From NCBI RefSeq assembly GCF_009193325.2, contig NZ_CP059856.1, positions 1,364,001-1,428,000 of the forward strand: DNA of 64,000 nt. Reading direction: 5' to 3'. A model generated the notes under the pieces. The model searched no databases. It saw nothing but the letters and a program-made list of their open reading frames with translations, and was not told the origin of the DNA. Each line of letters begins with the position of its first letter. Within the stretch, counting starts at the first letter, position 1. Below, piece by piece: positions 41,988 to 50,644 of the stretch. The translations under genes and the position numbers were made by a program. The stretch comes from Bacteroides zhangwenhongii (lineage in GTDB: Bacteria; Bacteroidota; Bacteroidia; Bacteroidales; Bacteroidaceae).

Positions 41988-44900
41988 TTATACTTTTTCT
42001 ATCCTCTCCTCATCCACATACCACAGATAACCGGTAATATTTTCGTACCCCATCTTAGAAAGTAACTGCATATATCCTTTCACCTGCTTGTTATATTTAG
42101 GACTCTCCTTGCCAAACTTAAAGTCTACTACAACCACCTGATTCTCTTTCATCATCACACGGTCCGGACGGCGGGTTTGCAGCACACCTTTCTCCTTGTA
42201 GATGATGGCACATTCGCTGAATAACGTCCATTCTCCTGAGTACCAATCCTGTATTTCGGGGGAAGAGAAAGCCTTTTGCACCACTTCGCGCACCATTCCC
42301 TCTTTTTCATCATCCCGGATAACCCCTTCAAAGACAAGGCGGTCGATAGCGGAATCGATGTCTTCTTCCGTCTCAATGGCGGAGAATAAGGTATGCAACA
42401 AACGGCCGCGATTGATAAAACGATCGTCGGAATCTTCCTCCTCAATGCCCTGAATAAAGTCCGCAGAACGGTTGGATTGGCGGAACTCGATGTCGTGCCG
42501 CATGGATTCCATACGGATGGGACGTTTCTCCGGTTTTTGAGTAAGTTTGTTGGTCGAAATCTTGGCCTTTTCTTCTTCCGAAGAACAAAGTTCACCCTGC
42601 TCATAACACTCTTCGTCCCATTCTATATCCTCTTTCAGCGCCACGACCGGAAGAACATTCGCCAATAATTCCGACATTGTACCTTTTTGGCCTTTCTTGC
42701 TCCAGATGATGAGATTCTTTCCTGCACGGGTGAAGGCAACATAGAGTAGATTCAGGTTATCCACCCAAAGTTGCAGGCGTTCGTTCAAGTAATCATCCCC
42801 GTAGATAGATTCCGCCATTTGTGTGGAATAATTAATGGGAAGGATATCCAGCCCATCGAACGGAGCCACCTGCGGGGTACACCACACAAGCTGACTATTC
42901 GTCTCGTTCTCCAACTTCCAGTCGCAGAAAGGAAGAAGTACCGTATGGAACTCCAGTCCTTTGGATTTGTGTATGGAGAAAATGCGGATACCCTCCACCT
43001 CACCGCTTGGAATCGTCTTGCCGCACAACGTTTCGTCCCAATAACGGATGAATCCGTCGAGCTCGGAAGAATTACTTTGCAGATAATCCGTCACTGCATC
43101 GAAAAAGGCGAACAGGTAAGCGTCCTGATCGCTGATGCGGTTCATCTCGAAGATACTGAAAAGTTCCTCCAAAAGTTCGTAGAGAGGCATTAACCGCAGT
43201 TCTTCCAGCTTCTCAAGGAATGTGGCAGGAAGATAGTTCTCTACGGGAAGGAGTAGGAGCGTGTTCCAGTCCAGCCCTTTCCGCAGCACTTCGTTCTGAT
43301 AAGCCACAGCAAGTTGGGCACGCGCTATCTTGTTGTTTCCGTCGGAGAGATAACGCAAGGCGTCCAACATCATGCAGATAGCGAGCGAGGCGTCAAGGCG
43401 GAAAGCTTCGTCCGACACGATCTTATAATGCAGCTCCTTGTCAAAGTAATCGGCAATGCGGGGAATGTTCTTATTCTTCCGCACGAGAATCGCTATATCA
43501 TTCAGCCGTACGCCGGAGGAGAGAAGACGGTTCACCTCTTCACCTAAGCTGATCAATGTCTGTTCGGTATAGTCATGTTCCTCATCGGGTTCGAGGAACG
43601 AAACCTTCACGTAACCCTTTTCCGTTTCCTTGGAAGATTCCTGCACAACATCAGCGTAGGCTTTCTGCAAATCCTTGCAGTCTTCGCCCAACTGACTGCG
43701 GTATATCCCGTTCAAATAATCGGCGGCGGCAGTAAAAACACGGTTGTTGAAACGGATGATATTGGTTTCGCTCCGCCGGTTGGTAGCCAATGTCCTTACA
43801 TGGATGGGGAAATGCTCAATGCGGTCGTTCAGACTGTTCAGAATCCCCCAGTCACCATTCCGCCAACGGTAAATGGACTGTTTGACATCTCCCACAATCA
43901 AGCTGTCCGCTCCTTGCGAAAGCCCTTCGAGCAAAAGCAGTTTGAAATTCCCCCATTGCATTCGGCTGGTATCCTGAAACTCGTCTATCATCACGTTGCG
44001 GATATTGGTTCCTATCTTTTCGAATACAAAAGAAGAATCACCGTCTTTTACCAATTGATGAAGCAGGGCATTGGTGTCCGACAATAAGAAACGGTTGTTA
44101 TCGTGGTTCAGTTGGCGCACTTCCTCGTCGATATTGGCAAGAAGCTGCACTTTATTGAGATGTTGCAGAGACAGTCGGCAACTGTTCAGCAACAGGTTAT
44201 TTTTTAAACGGAGCTTTTCCGCATCCTCCAGGATATGTATCAGACTGGAATCTGCCAAAGCGATGATGTCCGCATAGCGGGAAGAACTTTTTGCCGCCCA
44301 GTTCTTTGCATCTTCCAGACACTTCTCCACAGTCGCATTGCGGATATCGTTTCCTAAGATACCATTATTCAGTTTACGGAAATAACTGCCGATTCCGCGT
44401 GAACCGTTTTTCAGATCGTCGGCGGTTAGCGCATGGCCTTCCAATTCCTCCTCAAAATGATCATAGAAACCTTTCATTTCTTCCAGCACTTCGGTTTCCA
44501 GTTCTTTCAGTTGCTTGCGGTATTCCTTGATGGTGTCCGGATTGCGCAACCGCTTCCGAAGTCCTTCCCCTTTTTCAATATAGCCCTCGTCAAAGATATT
44601 GCGGCCGAAACTTTTCACCTCATCCGATACATTCCAACGCTTGTCGTCGGCAATCCGTTCGTTGATATAATCCAGCAGCCATGCGAGGACAGGGGAGGTG
44701 GGACCGAGTTTCTCAATCATGCTGTCTACCGCATCGCTGAGCACTTCGGTATTGTTCAGTTCGATATTCAGATTCGGGCTGAGTTCCAGTTCCCGCGCCA
44801 GGTTACGCATGACGGATTGAAAGAACGAGTCGATGGTTTCCACCCGGAAACGGCTGTAATCGTGCAACATATAGCCGAGAGCGACTCCCGCCGCTTCCCG

Positions 44901-45158
44901 TATTTCCTGCTCCGTCCTTCTGGTTTCTTTTTTTATCCGGTCGAGATAGGCTTGAGAATCTTTGTCACCTATCTGAATGCCGTATAGCTGGCTGAGAATA
45001 CGCTCTTTCATTTCAGCCGTCGCCTTATTGGTAAAGGTAACGGCCAGAATCTGACGGTAGGCACGCGGATTGAGGATTAATAATTTAATGTATTCCACTG
45101 CAAGGGTAAACGTTTTACCCGAACCGGCGGAAGCCTTATATACTAAAAGTTCACTCAT
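41988..45158 (-). CDS. AddA-like UvrD-type helicase/nuclease
   Basis: 1056 residues. Helicase motifs: Walker A ASAGSGKT (9-16), TFTNKATAEMK, DEFQDTSRMQW (Walker B), GDVKQSIYRWRNGD, IFSIHKSKGLEFHTVLLP and LLYVAFTRAGKNL. The C-terminal nuclease domain has VVVVDFKFGKESPKYNKQVKGYM. It is the motor and nuclease subunit of an AddAB-type recombination enzyme (RecBCD equivalent). It lies 16 bp downstream of the ECF sigma gene on the same strand. Confidence 0.93.
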   Translation of the reverse strand: MSELLVYKASAGSGKTFTLAVEYIKLLILNPRAYRQILAVTFTNKATAEMKERILSQLYGIQIGDKDSQAYLDRIKKETRRTEQEIREAAGVALGYMLHDYSRFRVETIDSFFQSVMRNLARELELSPNLNIELNNTEVLSDAVDSMIEKLGPTSPVLAWLLDYINERIADDKRWNVSDEVKSFGRNIFDEGYIEKGEGLRKRLRNPDTIKEYRKQLKELETEVLEEMKGFYDHFEEELEGHALTADDLKNGSRGIGSYFRKLNNGILGNDIRNATVEKCLEDAKNWAAKSSSRYADIIALADSSLIHILEDAEKLRLKNNLLLNSCRLSLQHLNKVQLLANIDEEVRQLNHDNNRFLLSDTNALLHQLVKDGDSSFVFEKIGTNIRNVMIDEFQDTSRMQWGNFKLLLLEGLSQGADSLIVGDVKQSIYRWRNGDWGILNSLNDRIEHFPIHVRTLATNRRSETNIIRFNNRVFTAAADYLNGIYRSQLGEDCKDLQKAYADVVQESSKETEKGYVKVSFLEPDEEHDYTEQTLISLGEEVNRLLSSGVRLNDIAILVRKNKNIPRIADYFDKELHYKIVSDEAFRLDASLAICMMLDALRYLSDGNNKIARAQLAVAYQNEVLRKGLDWNTLLLLPVENYLPATFLEKLEELRLMPLYELLEELFSIFEMNRISDQDAYLFAFFDAVTDYLQSNSSELDGFIRYWDETLCGKTIPSGEVEGIRIFSIHKSKGLEFHTVLLPFCDWKLENETNSQLVWCTPQVAPFDGLDILPINYSTQMAESIYGDDYLNERLQLWVDNLNLLYVAFTRAGKNLIIWSKKGQKGTMSELLANVLPVVALKEDIEWDEECYEQGELCSSEEEKAKISTNKLTQKPEKRPIRMESMRHDIEFRQSNRSADFIQGIEEEDSDDRFINRGRLLHTLFSAIETEEDIDSAIDRLVFEGVIRDDEKEGMVREVVQKAFSSPEIQDWYSGEWTLFSECAIIYKEKGVLQTRRPDRVMMKENQVVVVDFKFGKESPKYNKQVKGYMQLLSKMGYENITGYLWYVDEERIEKV

Positions 45159-45174
45159 GCTTATTGTAAATCTG

Positions 45175-45792
45175 TTAATAGAATTTTTTCATAAAGTCCG
45201 GTCCGAAACAGAGCAGGAATAGAGGGAGATAGTCTTTTAAAGCCACTCGGAGTAACTTTAAGGCTTGTCCGATCCTGTAATTTACAGTCTGGGGGGAGAC
45301 ATTCAGTTTTTCTGCTATCTCTTTATGGGTGAGATGCTGGCTACGATTCATCTCGTATGCTTCACGACACTCTTTGGGAAGTTGCCTCAATGCTTCTTCG
45401 TAGAGTCGGAAAAGCTCGTTGCCCAGATAGAAATCAGGGTTATTGAATTCGCCTTCGTATTTCTCTATGATTTCCAGATGTACTCTTCGTTTGATCTCAA
45501 AATGGGAAAGACGATTGAGAGCCTTGTTTTTTACGATGGTGAAAAGTAAGGTTTTCAATGTTAGTTCCGGCAAAAGGCTGCTGCGATTTTCCCACAACCA
45601 CATCATTGTTTCTTGTACGATCTCCTCAATCTCCTCCTGTTCATAGACATATTGGGAACAAAAAGCGCACAGCCTCCGGAAATAGTAGCGGTAGACTGCG
45701 TCAAAAACATTTTCGTCTCCTGCTCTGAGGGCGGTGATGATGGACTTATTGTTGTTAATATCGAAAGATATCGGAGGTTGCGGCATTATCAT
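45175..45792 (-). CDS. ECF RNA polymerase sigma-70 factor
   Basis: 205 residues. Region 2 (FDAVYRYYFRRLCAFCSQYVYEQEEIEEIVQETMMWLWENR) and region 4 (LPKECREAYEMNRSQHLTHKEIAEKLNVSPQTVNYRIGQALK) are clear; it is the Bacteroides PUL-type ECF group. It is divergent from the FecR gene at 45949, which should be its anti-sigma partner; the target would be the STN-type SusC locus to the right. The ATG at 45792 lies just after the predicted transcript start; the next in-frame ATG is at 45786. It lies 16 bp upstream of addA, so read-through is possible. Confidence 0.92.
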   Translation of the reverse strand: MIMPQPPISFDINNNKSIITALRAGDENVFDAVYRYYFRRLCAFCSQYVYEQEEIEEIVQETMMWLWENRSSLLPELTLKTLLFTIVKNKALNRLSHFEIKRRVHLEIIEKYEGEFNNPDFYLGNELFRLYEEALRQLPKECREAYEMNRSQHLTHKEIAEKLNVSPQTVNYRIGQALKLLRVALKDYLPLFLLCFGPDFMKKFY

Positions 45793-45807
45793 TTTTTTAA
45801 TGTAAGA

Positions 45808-45815
45808 CAAAAATA
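45808..45815 (-). promoter_or_regulatory. -7 box for the ECF sigma gene
   Basis: Minus strand TATTTTTG, full consensus, about 12 nt of leader to the ATG at 45792. Confidence 0.5.
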
Positions 45816-45879
45816 GTCAAAGAAGTAGAGATAAAGAAATAAAAACACGAGAAAAAAATTTTTTTCTTTCTTTGTTTAG

Positions 45880-45887
45880 TATATTTG
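45880..45887 (+). promoter_or_regulatory. -7 box for the FecR gene
   Basis: TATATTTG, full consensus, with a leader of about 58 nt to the ATG at 45949. It faces away from the sigma gene promoter. Confidence 0.55.
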
Positions 45888-45948
45888 CATCGCCAACTGT
45901 ATAACTACAAAGGTATTATTCTTATATTGTAAAAAGATTGAGTAGAAC

Positions 45949-46941
45949 ATGGATGAAATAATCTTATTGGCCTACTTGCGAGGTGAATGTAGTGACGAGG
46001 AAGCAGGACTGGTGGAAGCATGGTGCGAGAAAGCACCGGAAAACCGGAAAGTTCTGGAGCAACTTTACTATACTCTTTTTGTAGGCGACCGTGTAGTGGT
46101 GATGAATACTGTAGATACAGAGGCATCATTGAAAAAATTGAAATCGGCAATCAAGGAGAAGGAGGAAAAGAATCAACGGAAAGGGATGTCTGTCCGTTGG
46201 GGGCGTTATGCCACTGTGGCTGCCGCTTTCTTCACCGGGCTTGTTGTTGCGGGTGGAATCACTTGGGGGTTGCTGTCCGACAAACTTTCGGATTACGAGG
46301 TGCTGACCATTGCAGGCCAGCGGGCGCAAACGGTATTACCGGATGGTAGTAAAGTGTGGCTGAATGCATCTTCCAGATTGGTTTATCACAATTCCTTCTG
46401 GAGTTCGGAGCGTGAGGTGGACTTGTCGGGTGAAGCCTATTTTGAGGTGACTCATGACAAATATGCACCTTTTATTGTAAACAGCAAGCAAATCAAAACC
46501 CGCGTACTGGGCACAAAATTTAATGTACGTGCCCGCGAGGAAGAGAATAGGGTAGTGACTACCTTGCTTCAAGGTAAGGTCCAAGTAGATTCTCCACGCA
46601 CGGAGAGCAACGGATATGTGCTGAAACCGGGACAGACCTTGAATATCGATACAGATACTTATCAGGCGGAACTGATCGAATATAACCAACCGACAGATGT
46701 TCTTTTATGGATTAAAGGGAAGTTGATGTTCAAGCAGAATTACTTATTGGAAATCACCAATATCATGGAAAAGCTGTATGATATTAAATTTATCTATGAA
46801 GATGAAACGTTGAAGACCGAACGCTTCACCGGTGAGTTTTCTACGGATAGCACTTCTGATGAGATCCTGAATGTGCTGATGCATACACATCATTTCAGCT
46901 ATAAGAAAGAAGGAAGGACTATCCGGTTGAGAAAGAGATAG
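45949..46941 (+). CDS. FecR-family anti-sigma factor
   Basis: 330 residues: cytoplasmic N-terminal part that would hold the sigma factor (1-80), one membrane helix (about 84-106, YATVAAAFFTGLVVAGGITWGLL), then the periplasmic FecR domain (VLTIAGQRAQTVLPDGSKVWLNASSRLVY, GEAYFEVTHDKYAPFIV) and the C-terminal DUF4974 part (YDIKFIYEDETLKTERFTGEF). It would sense a glycan-loaded SusC through its STN domain and then release the sigma factor. Sigma and anti-sigma are divergent here, not in one operon. Confidence 0.93.
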   Translation: MDEIILLAYLRGECSDEEAGLVEAWCEKAPENRKVLEQLYYTLFVGDRVVVMNTVDTEASLKKLKSAIKEKEEKNQRKGMSVRWGRYATVAAAFFTGLVVAGGITWGLLSDKLSDYEVLTIAGQRAQTVLPDGSKVWLNASSRLVYHNSFWSSEREVDLSGEAYFEVTHDKYAPFIVNSKQIKTRVLGTKFNVRAREEENRVVTTLLQGKVQVDSPRTESNGYVLKPGQTLNIDTDTYQAELIEYNQPTDVLLWIKGKLMFKQNYLLEITNIMEKLYDIKFIYEDETLKTERFTGEFSTDSTSDEILNVLMHTHHFSYKKEGRTIRLRKR

Positions 46942-46980
46942 CTTTTTGATTATTCTTGTTATTGATAAACAGATATAAAT

Positions 46981-47136
46981 ATGAGAACCTCATCTTACAC
47001 GCAGGAAACAATGGTGATAGAAAATCCTTCTAAACCACTTGTTATGCTTATGAATAAGCTAAGAGATAGAAAAATGGCTCAATTAAAAGAATTGAAAGAA
47101 AAGAAAGATTTTTATTTTCCTAAGAACAAGCAATGA
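46981..47136 (+). CDS. Possible small basic protein (51 residues)
   Basis: An ATG to TGA frame 39 bp after FecR: MRTSSYTQETMVIENPSKPL, then a Lys-rich helix (KLRDRKMAQLKELKEKKDFY). No signal peptide or known family. Good start context and position in the FecR transcript favour it, but it may be chance. A terminator follows at 47227. Confidence 0.4.
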   Translation: MRTSSYTQETMVIENPSKPLVMLMNKLRDRKMAQLKELKEKKDFYFPKNKQ

Positions 47137-47226
47137 AAGTCACTCACCCCTATATCATATATCTCGAAAGCAACATCAAGGATATGTAGATTGTATCAAA
47201 AGTAGAATTTATTCAATGTCTAAATA

Positions 47227-47257
47227 AAAAAAGCGGAGATTAATTCTCCGCTTTTTT
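47227..47257. terminator. Bidirectional terminator between the FecR and DUF1735 genes
   Basis: AAAAAAGCGGAGA pairs with TCTCCGCTTTTTT around a 5-nt loop, flanked by A and T runs. It ends both the FecR transcript and the long leftward SusCD transcript. Confidence 0.9.
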
Positions 47258-47270
47258 ATTATTAGATGTA

Positions 47271-48305
47271 TTATTCAGGCCATTTTATGAGATTGAATTC
47301 AGAGATTCCAATCAGATAATCCCCATAAGATTCCATTCTCCACGAATCAAGGAAGTTTAATTTGAGATATTGTGTCGTTATAGGAGTGTAAAATTTTATT
47401 ATGTTGTTTTTGATTCTGTCGGGTTTTGGGAATAATTTGCTTCCTACCAAAACCCAATCAGTTCTATTTTCACTCGTATATATATCAACATTTTTCACAT
47501 TTGCTTCGCTACTGTATGCTTTAATAGTTCCCATTGATATCCCATTAAATGTAACTTCCTTTTTAAAATTGAAAACTAAAGTAACATCTTTATCGTATCC
47601 AGATACAAGCCATTTATCTGTATTATCATTAGCATCTTTTCCGTCCACAAGGTAAGCACAATCGTAACTAAATGGCGTAGAATCAATATACCATTTACGA
47701 TCAGCTATATACTGTCCGTTTCCCAATTCAGATTCTCCCGGATCTACGTTGATACAGTTATTGATGAGTGCACAATACATCTTATTCATATTGGTACTCA
47801 ATGCTACGTGCTCATCCGATACTTCTTTCAATTTTATCGGGAATAGATATTTACCGGACAAATCCATCGCTGTAAAATTGGTAAGCGTGAGACAAGCGGA
47901 GTCTTTCGAAACATAGTCTCCTGCCTTTATGGTAGCGGAACCTTTAGTAAACTCATAGGTACCTTCTAACGGAAGCGCATAAGCCGTACCGTTCTTAGCA
48001 TTGTACGCATTTACAGTTTCCAGATCTCCCATTTCCAACGTCACTGTGATATCTGTGGACAAAGGAGAAGTGATTCTTACCGGTACTTTATATTCCACTT
48101 TTTCAGGAAGTGCGGCAGGATTGAACTGTACAGTCAGATCCATAAAGTCCATAGGTGTCATTCCATTACTCAGATATACTTTCTGAGTGGTATCGTCTCC
48201 TACGATTTTTTCTTCATATTCGTCCTCATCGCAAGCACTGAAAAGGCAGAGGCTTATTAGGCTAATTGCAATCAGACTGTATTTTCTATAATTTATGTGA
48301 TTCAT
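47271..48305 (-). CDS. DUF1735 lipoprotein with C-terminal F5/8-type domain (surface glycan-binding candidate)
   Basis: 344 residues. Signal with lipobox LFSAC (C25) and acidic residues after it (DEDEYEE), a Bacteroides surface-export signal. An N-terminal DUF1735 domain (about 35-190; VPVRITSPLSTDITVTLEMG ... NAKNGTAYALP) is followed by a discoidin/F5-8 type C-like domain (about 195-344). In N-glycan loci of B. thetaiotaomicron, proteins of this kind bind host glycans at the cell surface. Last gene of the leftward SusCD operon. Confidence 0.85.
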   Translation of the reverse strand: MNHINYRKYSLIAISLISLCLFSACDEDEYEEKIVGDDTTQKVYLSNGMTPMDFMDLTVQFNPAALPEKVEYKVPVRITSPLSTDITVTLEMGDLETVNAYNAKNGTAYALPLEGTYEFTKGSATIKAGDYVSKDSACLTLTNFTAMDLSGKYLFPIKLKEVSDEHVALSTNMNKMYCALINNCINVDPGESELGNGQYIADRKWYIDSTPFSYDCAYLVDGKDANDNTDKWLVSGYDKDVTLVFNFKKEVTFNGISMGTIKAYSSEANVKNVDIYTSENRTDWVLVGSKLFPKPDRIKNNIIKFYTPITTQYLKLNFLDSWRMESYGDYLIGISEFNLIKWPE

Positions 48306-48320
48306 AATCTATATTTTAAG

Positions 48321-49511
48321 TTATTCTACATTTTCAACGTCCTTGTCAGGCTTGTTATCAGCTATAATATTTTTTATCCAACGAGTGTCGCTTTCTGAAG
48401 TACAAAGATTTCCATGTCCGGTATAATCACGGAATTCATTACCTTCTCCTTCATCCAATCTCCAATATGCTTCCAGGCCATCTGACTCCGGATTCACGTT
48501 AAACATATTATTTAGAATTTGGGTAGGAGTAATTGCTTTTGTCCAGAATCGTAATTCACTCACCTTTACGTTTGCCACTAAATATTGTCTATCATCAGGG
48601 TTACCAAAGGAAAATTTATTCTTACCCAAATTAGTGACAATACCTTTCATGGTCTTTTCCGAATCTTTCACACCATTTACATAAATTGTAAGTTTAGTGC
48701 CATCGTTTACAAAAGCTAAATGATACCATGTGTCTGTATTAAATAACATATTAGTATTCATCTGACTGTCCTGGTTCTTTGCTTGAAGCCGATTCCCTTC
48801 TGTAGTCGTATCACCGAATCTTGTATAGATTTCTCCTGTTTTCCCGGCTGGAGCGAATGCGGCAAATAAAGCCTGATTATTCCATTTACCTATTTCTTTG
48901 CCTAGCTTGTCAATACTGATTCTAAATTCTACCGACCATTCTTTTAATTCATAATCTTGGCGCATTTGCATCTTCAGAAGGTTATTTCTGTTGATGACGG
49001 GAACAGATATGGTTTTCAACGGATCCATGATGTATATCATCATATCGGCTCCTTTCAGCGTTTTGATACTTCCTTCGGTTGCAATACTGACAGGCAGTGC
49101 ATAATTCCTGCCTGATTTCTTCATTTCTTCAGTCATCGGCTTGAAAGTTACTTTTACTCCCTGTGCATCTAGTTTACCTTGTTTGATTGTTACAGTATTG
49201 TTTTCAACATCGTATCCTTCTTGCGGAAGTAATACATAGTCCGTACCGTTTCTTTGGTTGTATGCTTCCAGAACCGCTTCATTGATGGCAACCTGAACCT
49301 TTACATCTTCCGGAACTGCCTGTCCGGCACACGGAGTGAAATATACAGGCAAATCAGCACTTCGGATAGGAACCTTCTGCGCAATATAGGCTTGCGTTTT
49401 CGATTCTTTGATATAAACCATGCTGTCAACCGTATCATATTTAGCATCATTACATCCCATGAGGGATATGACAATACCAGTCAATATAATTGAATATTTG
49501 TTTCGTTTCAT
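48321..49511 (-). CDS. DUF1735 lipoprotein with C-terminal LamG-like domain (surface glycan-binding candidate)
   Basis: 396 residues. Lipobox SLMGC (C20). DUF1735 domain at about 25-170 (KVQVAINEAVLEAYNQRNGTDYVLLP, then VKVTFKPMTEEMKKSGRNYALPVSI). A concanavalin/LamG-like domain at about 190-385 (WYHLAFVNDGTKLTIYVNGVKDSEKTM, LEAYWRLDEGEG). It probably holds or presents glycoprotein at the surface. 17 bp after the GH18 gene and 15 bp before the next DUF1735 gene. Confidence 0.88.
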   Translation of the reverse strand: MKRNKYSIILTGIVISLMGCNDAKYDTVDSMVYIKESKTQAYIAQKVPIRSADLPVYFTPCAGQAVPEDVKVQVAINEAVLEAYNQRNGTDYVLLPQEGYDVENNTVTIKQGKLDAQGVKVTFKPMTEEMKKSGRNYALPVSIATEGSIKTLKGADMMIYIMDPLKTISVPVINRNNLLKMQMRQDYELKEWSVEFRISIDKLGKEIGKWNNQALFAAFAPAGKTGEIYTRFGDTTTEGNRLQAKNQDSQMNTNMLFNTDTWYHLAFVNDGTKLTIYVNGVKDSEKTMKGIVTNLGKNKFSFGNPDDRQYLVANVKVSELRFWTKAITPTQILNNMFNVNPESDGLEAYWRLDEGEGNEFRDYTGHGNLCTSESDTRWIKNIIADNKPDKDVENVE

Positions 49512-49528
49512 AATTATCGATATTTAGT

Positions 49529-50611
49529 TTATTTTACAGGAGGGTTCATAATTCGAGTGGCATTGCGTAAAAACGGATAAGTACCTTCATGACCGGGTAC
49601 ATAAAACTCATATTCCATGTGATAAGTACCAACTCCGCCTTTCCGTATCTTTTTACCGTTTACAACGGGATTCCAACGGGCCATGCCTTCCAATGATTTC
49701 ATTTCTGTTCCATCGGGAGCTATAAAATCGTATCCTCCCATTTGTGCATACTTCTCAAAATCTTCCGTCACTATGAGCTTTCTTGCCAATTCTTCGGCGG
49801 GAACTTCCGATGAATACTCGTTTATAAGATCATTTAAACGGCTGTTAAGTGTATATTCACCGGTACAAGTATAAGCCTGCGTAATGAAATAATCAAAATA
49901 GCTGGCATACTTAGCTGGCAAATTTGAAATCTCACCATCTACTACAAGATATCTTCCTGTACCGGATTTAGGACCTACACGCTTGGACATGGTATCCAGA
50001 AATACGTCAATACGTCCCGGTCTTCCCATTTCACGATTTGTTTCAAAGGGCTGTGCAGTAGTTATTTCCCAGTCCATATCAAAGCCGTCATAGTTATATT
50101 TGTCGATGGTATCGCAAATGGCATTCGCAAATTTCACTATTGAGGCTTTGATGGCTTCTTCGTCATTATCTACCCATCCCCAGAATTTATGCCGGTCTGC
50201 ACGGGTCGCGTTATATTCTTCCGGAGTAATCTGGTCTCCCATCTCCAATACAAGGAATACGACTAATGCCTTAGTCCCTTTTTTCTCCTGCACATATCTC
50301 AGGTCTTCCAACATTTCGGGTGTCGGGCTTTTCCAGCCGCCCCACATTGATATGAAATCGACACTGTCCGGAAGTCCGACCAGACAGTTCTCCAGACTGG
50401 ATCCTTTACCTGTCCAGTTTCCATACCAACCGAAAGTGACAGAATGATCAGATTTCTTATATGCGCGTAAATTCGCATAATATTCTTCTGACATACTGCT
50501 TCCGCTCATAGATTGCGAATGCAACGTTTCTATTTCCGTCCAGTCGTCACAAGCGGTATTGACCGCTATGGCCCCGAATAATAGCATTATAAAATAGAAT
50601 ATTTTTTTCAT
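49529..50611 (-). CDS. GH18 endo-beta-N-acetylglucosaminidase-like lipoprotein
   Basis: 360 residues. Lipobox VNTAC (C21). The GH18 catalytic motif is complete: D175-G-F-D178-M-D180-W-E182 (acid E182). Others: GWYGNWTGKG near 61 and YFDYFITQAYTC later. In Bacteroides SusCD loci such enzymes cut the chitobiose core of host N-glycans, releasing the glycan from protein at the cell surface. The ATG at 50611 gives a clean lipoprotein signal; one nine codons upstream does not. Lies between SusD and two DUF1735 genes. Confidence 0.9.
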   Translation of the reverse strand: MKKIFYFIMLLFGAIAVNTACDDWTEIETLHSQSMSGSSMSEEYYANLRAYKKSDHSVTFGWYGNWTGKGSSLENCLVGLPDSVDFISMWGGWKSPTPEMLEDLRYVQEKKGTKALVVFLVLEMGDQITPEEYNATRADRHKFWGWVDNDEEAIKASIVKFANAICDTIDKYNYDGFDMDWEITTAQPFETNREMGRPGRIDVFLDTMSKRVGPKSGTGRYLVVDGEISNLPAKYASYFDYFITQAYTCTGEYTLNSRLNDLINEYSSEVPAEELARKLIVTEDFEKYAQMGGYDFIAPDGTEMKSLEGMARWNPVVNGKKIRKGGVGTYHMEYEFYVPGHEGTYPFLRNATRIMNPPVK

Positions 50612-50644
50612 TTCAGTTCTCGTTAAGTTATACTTCATGTAAGA

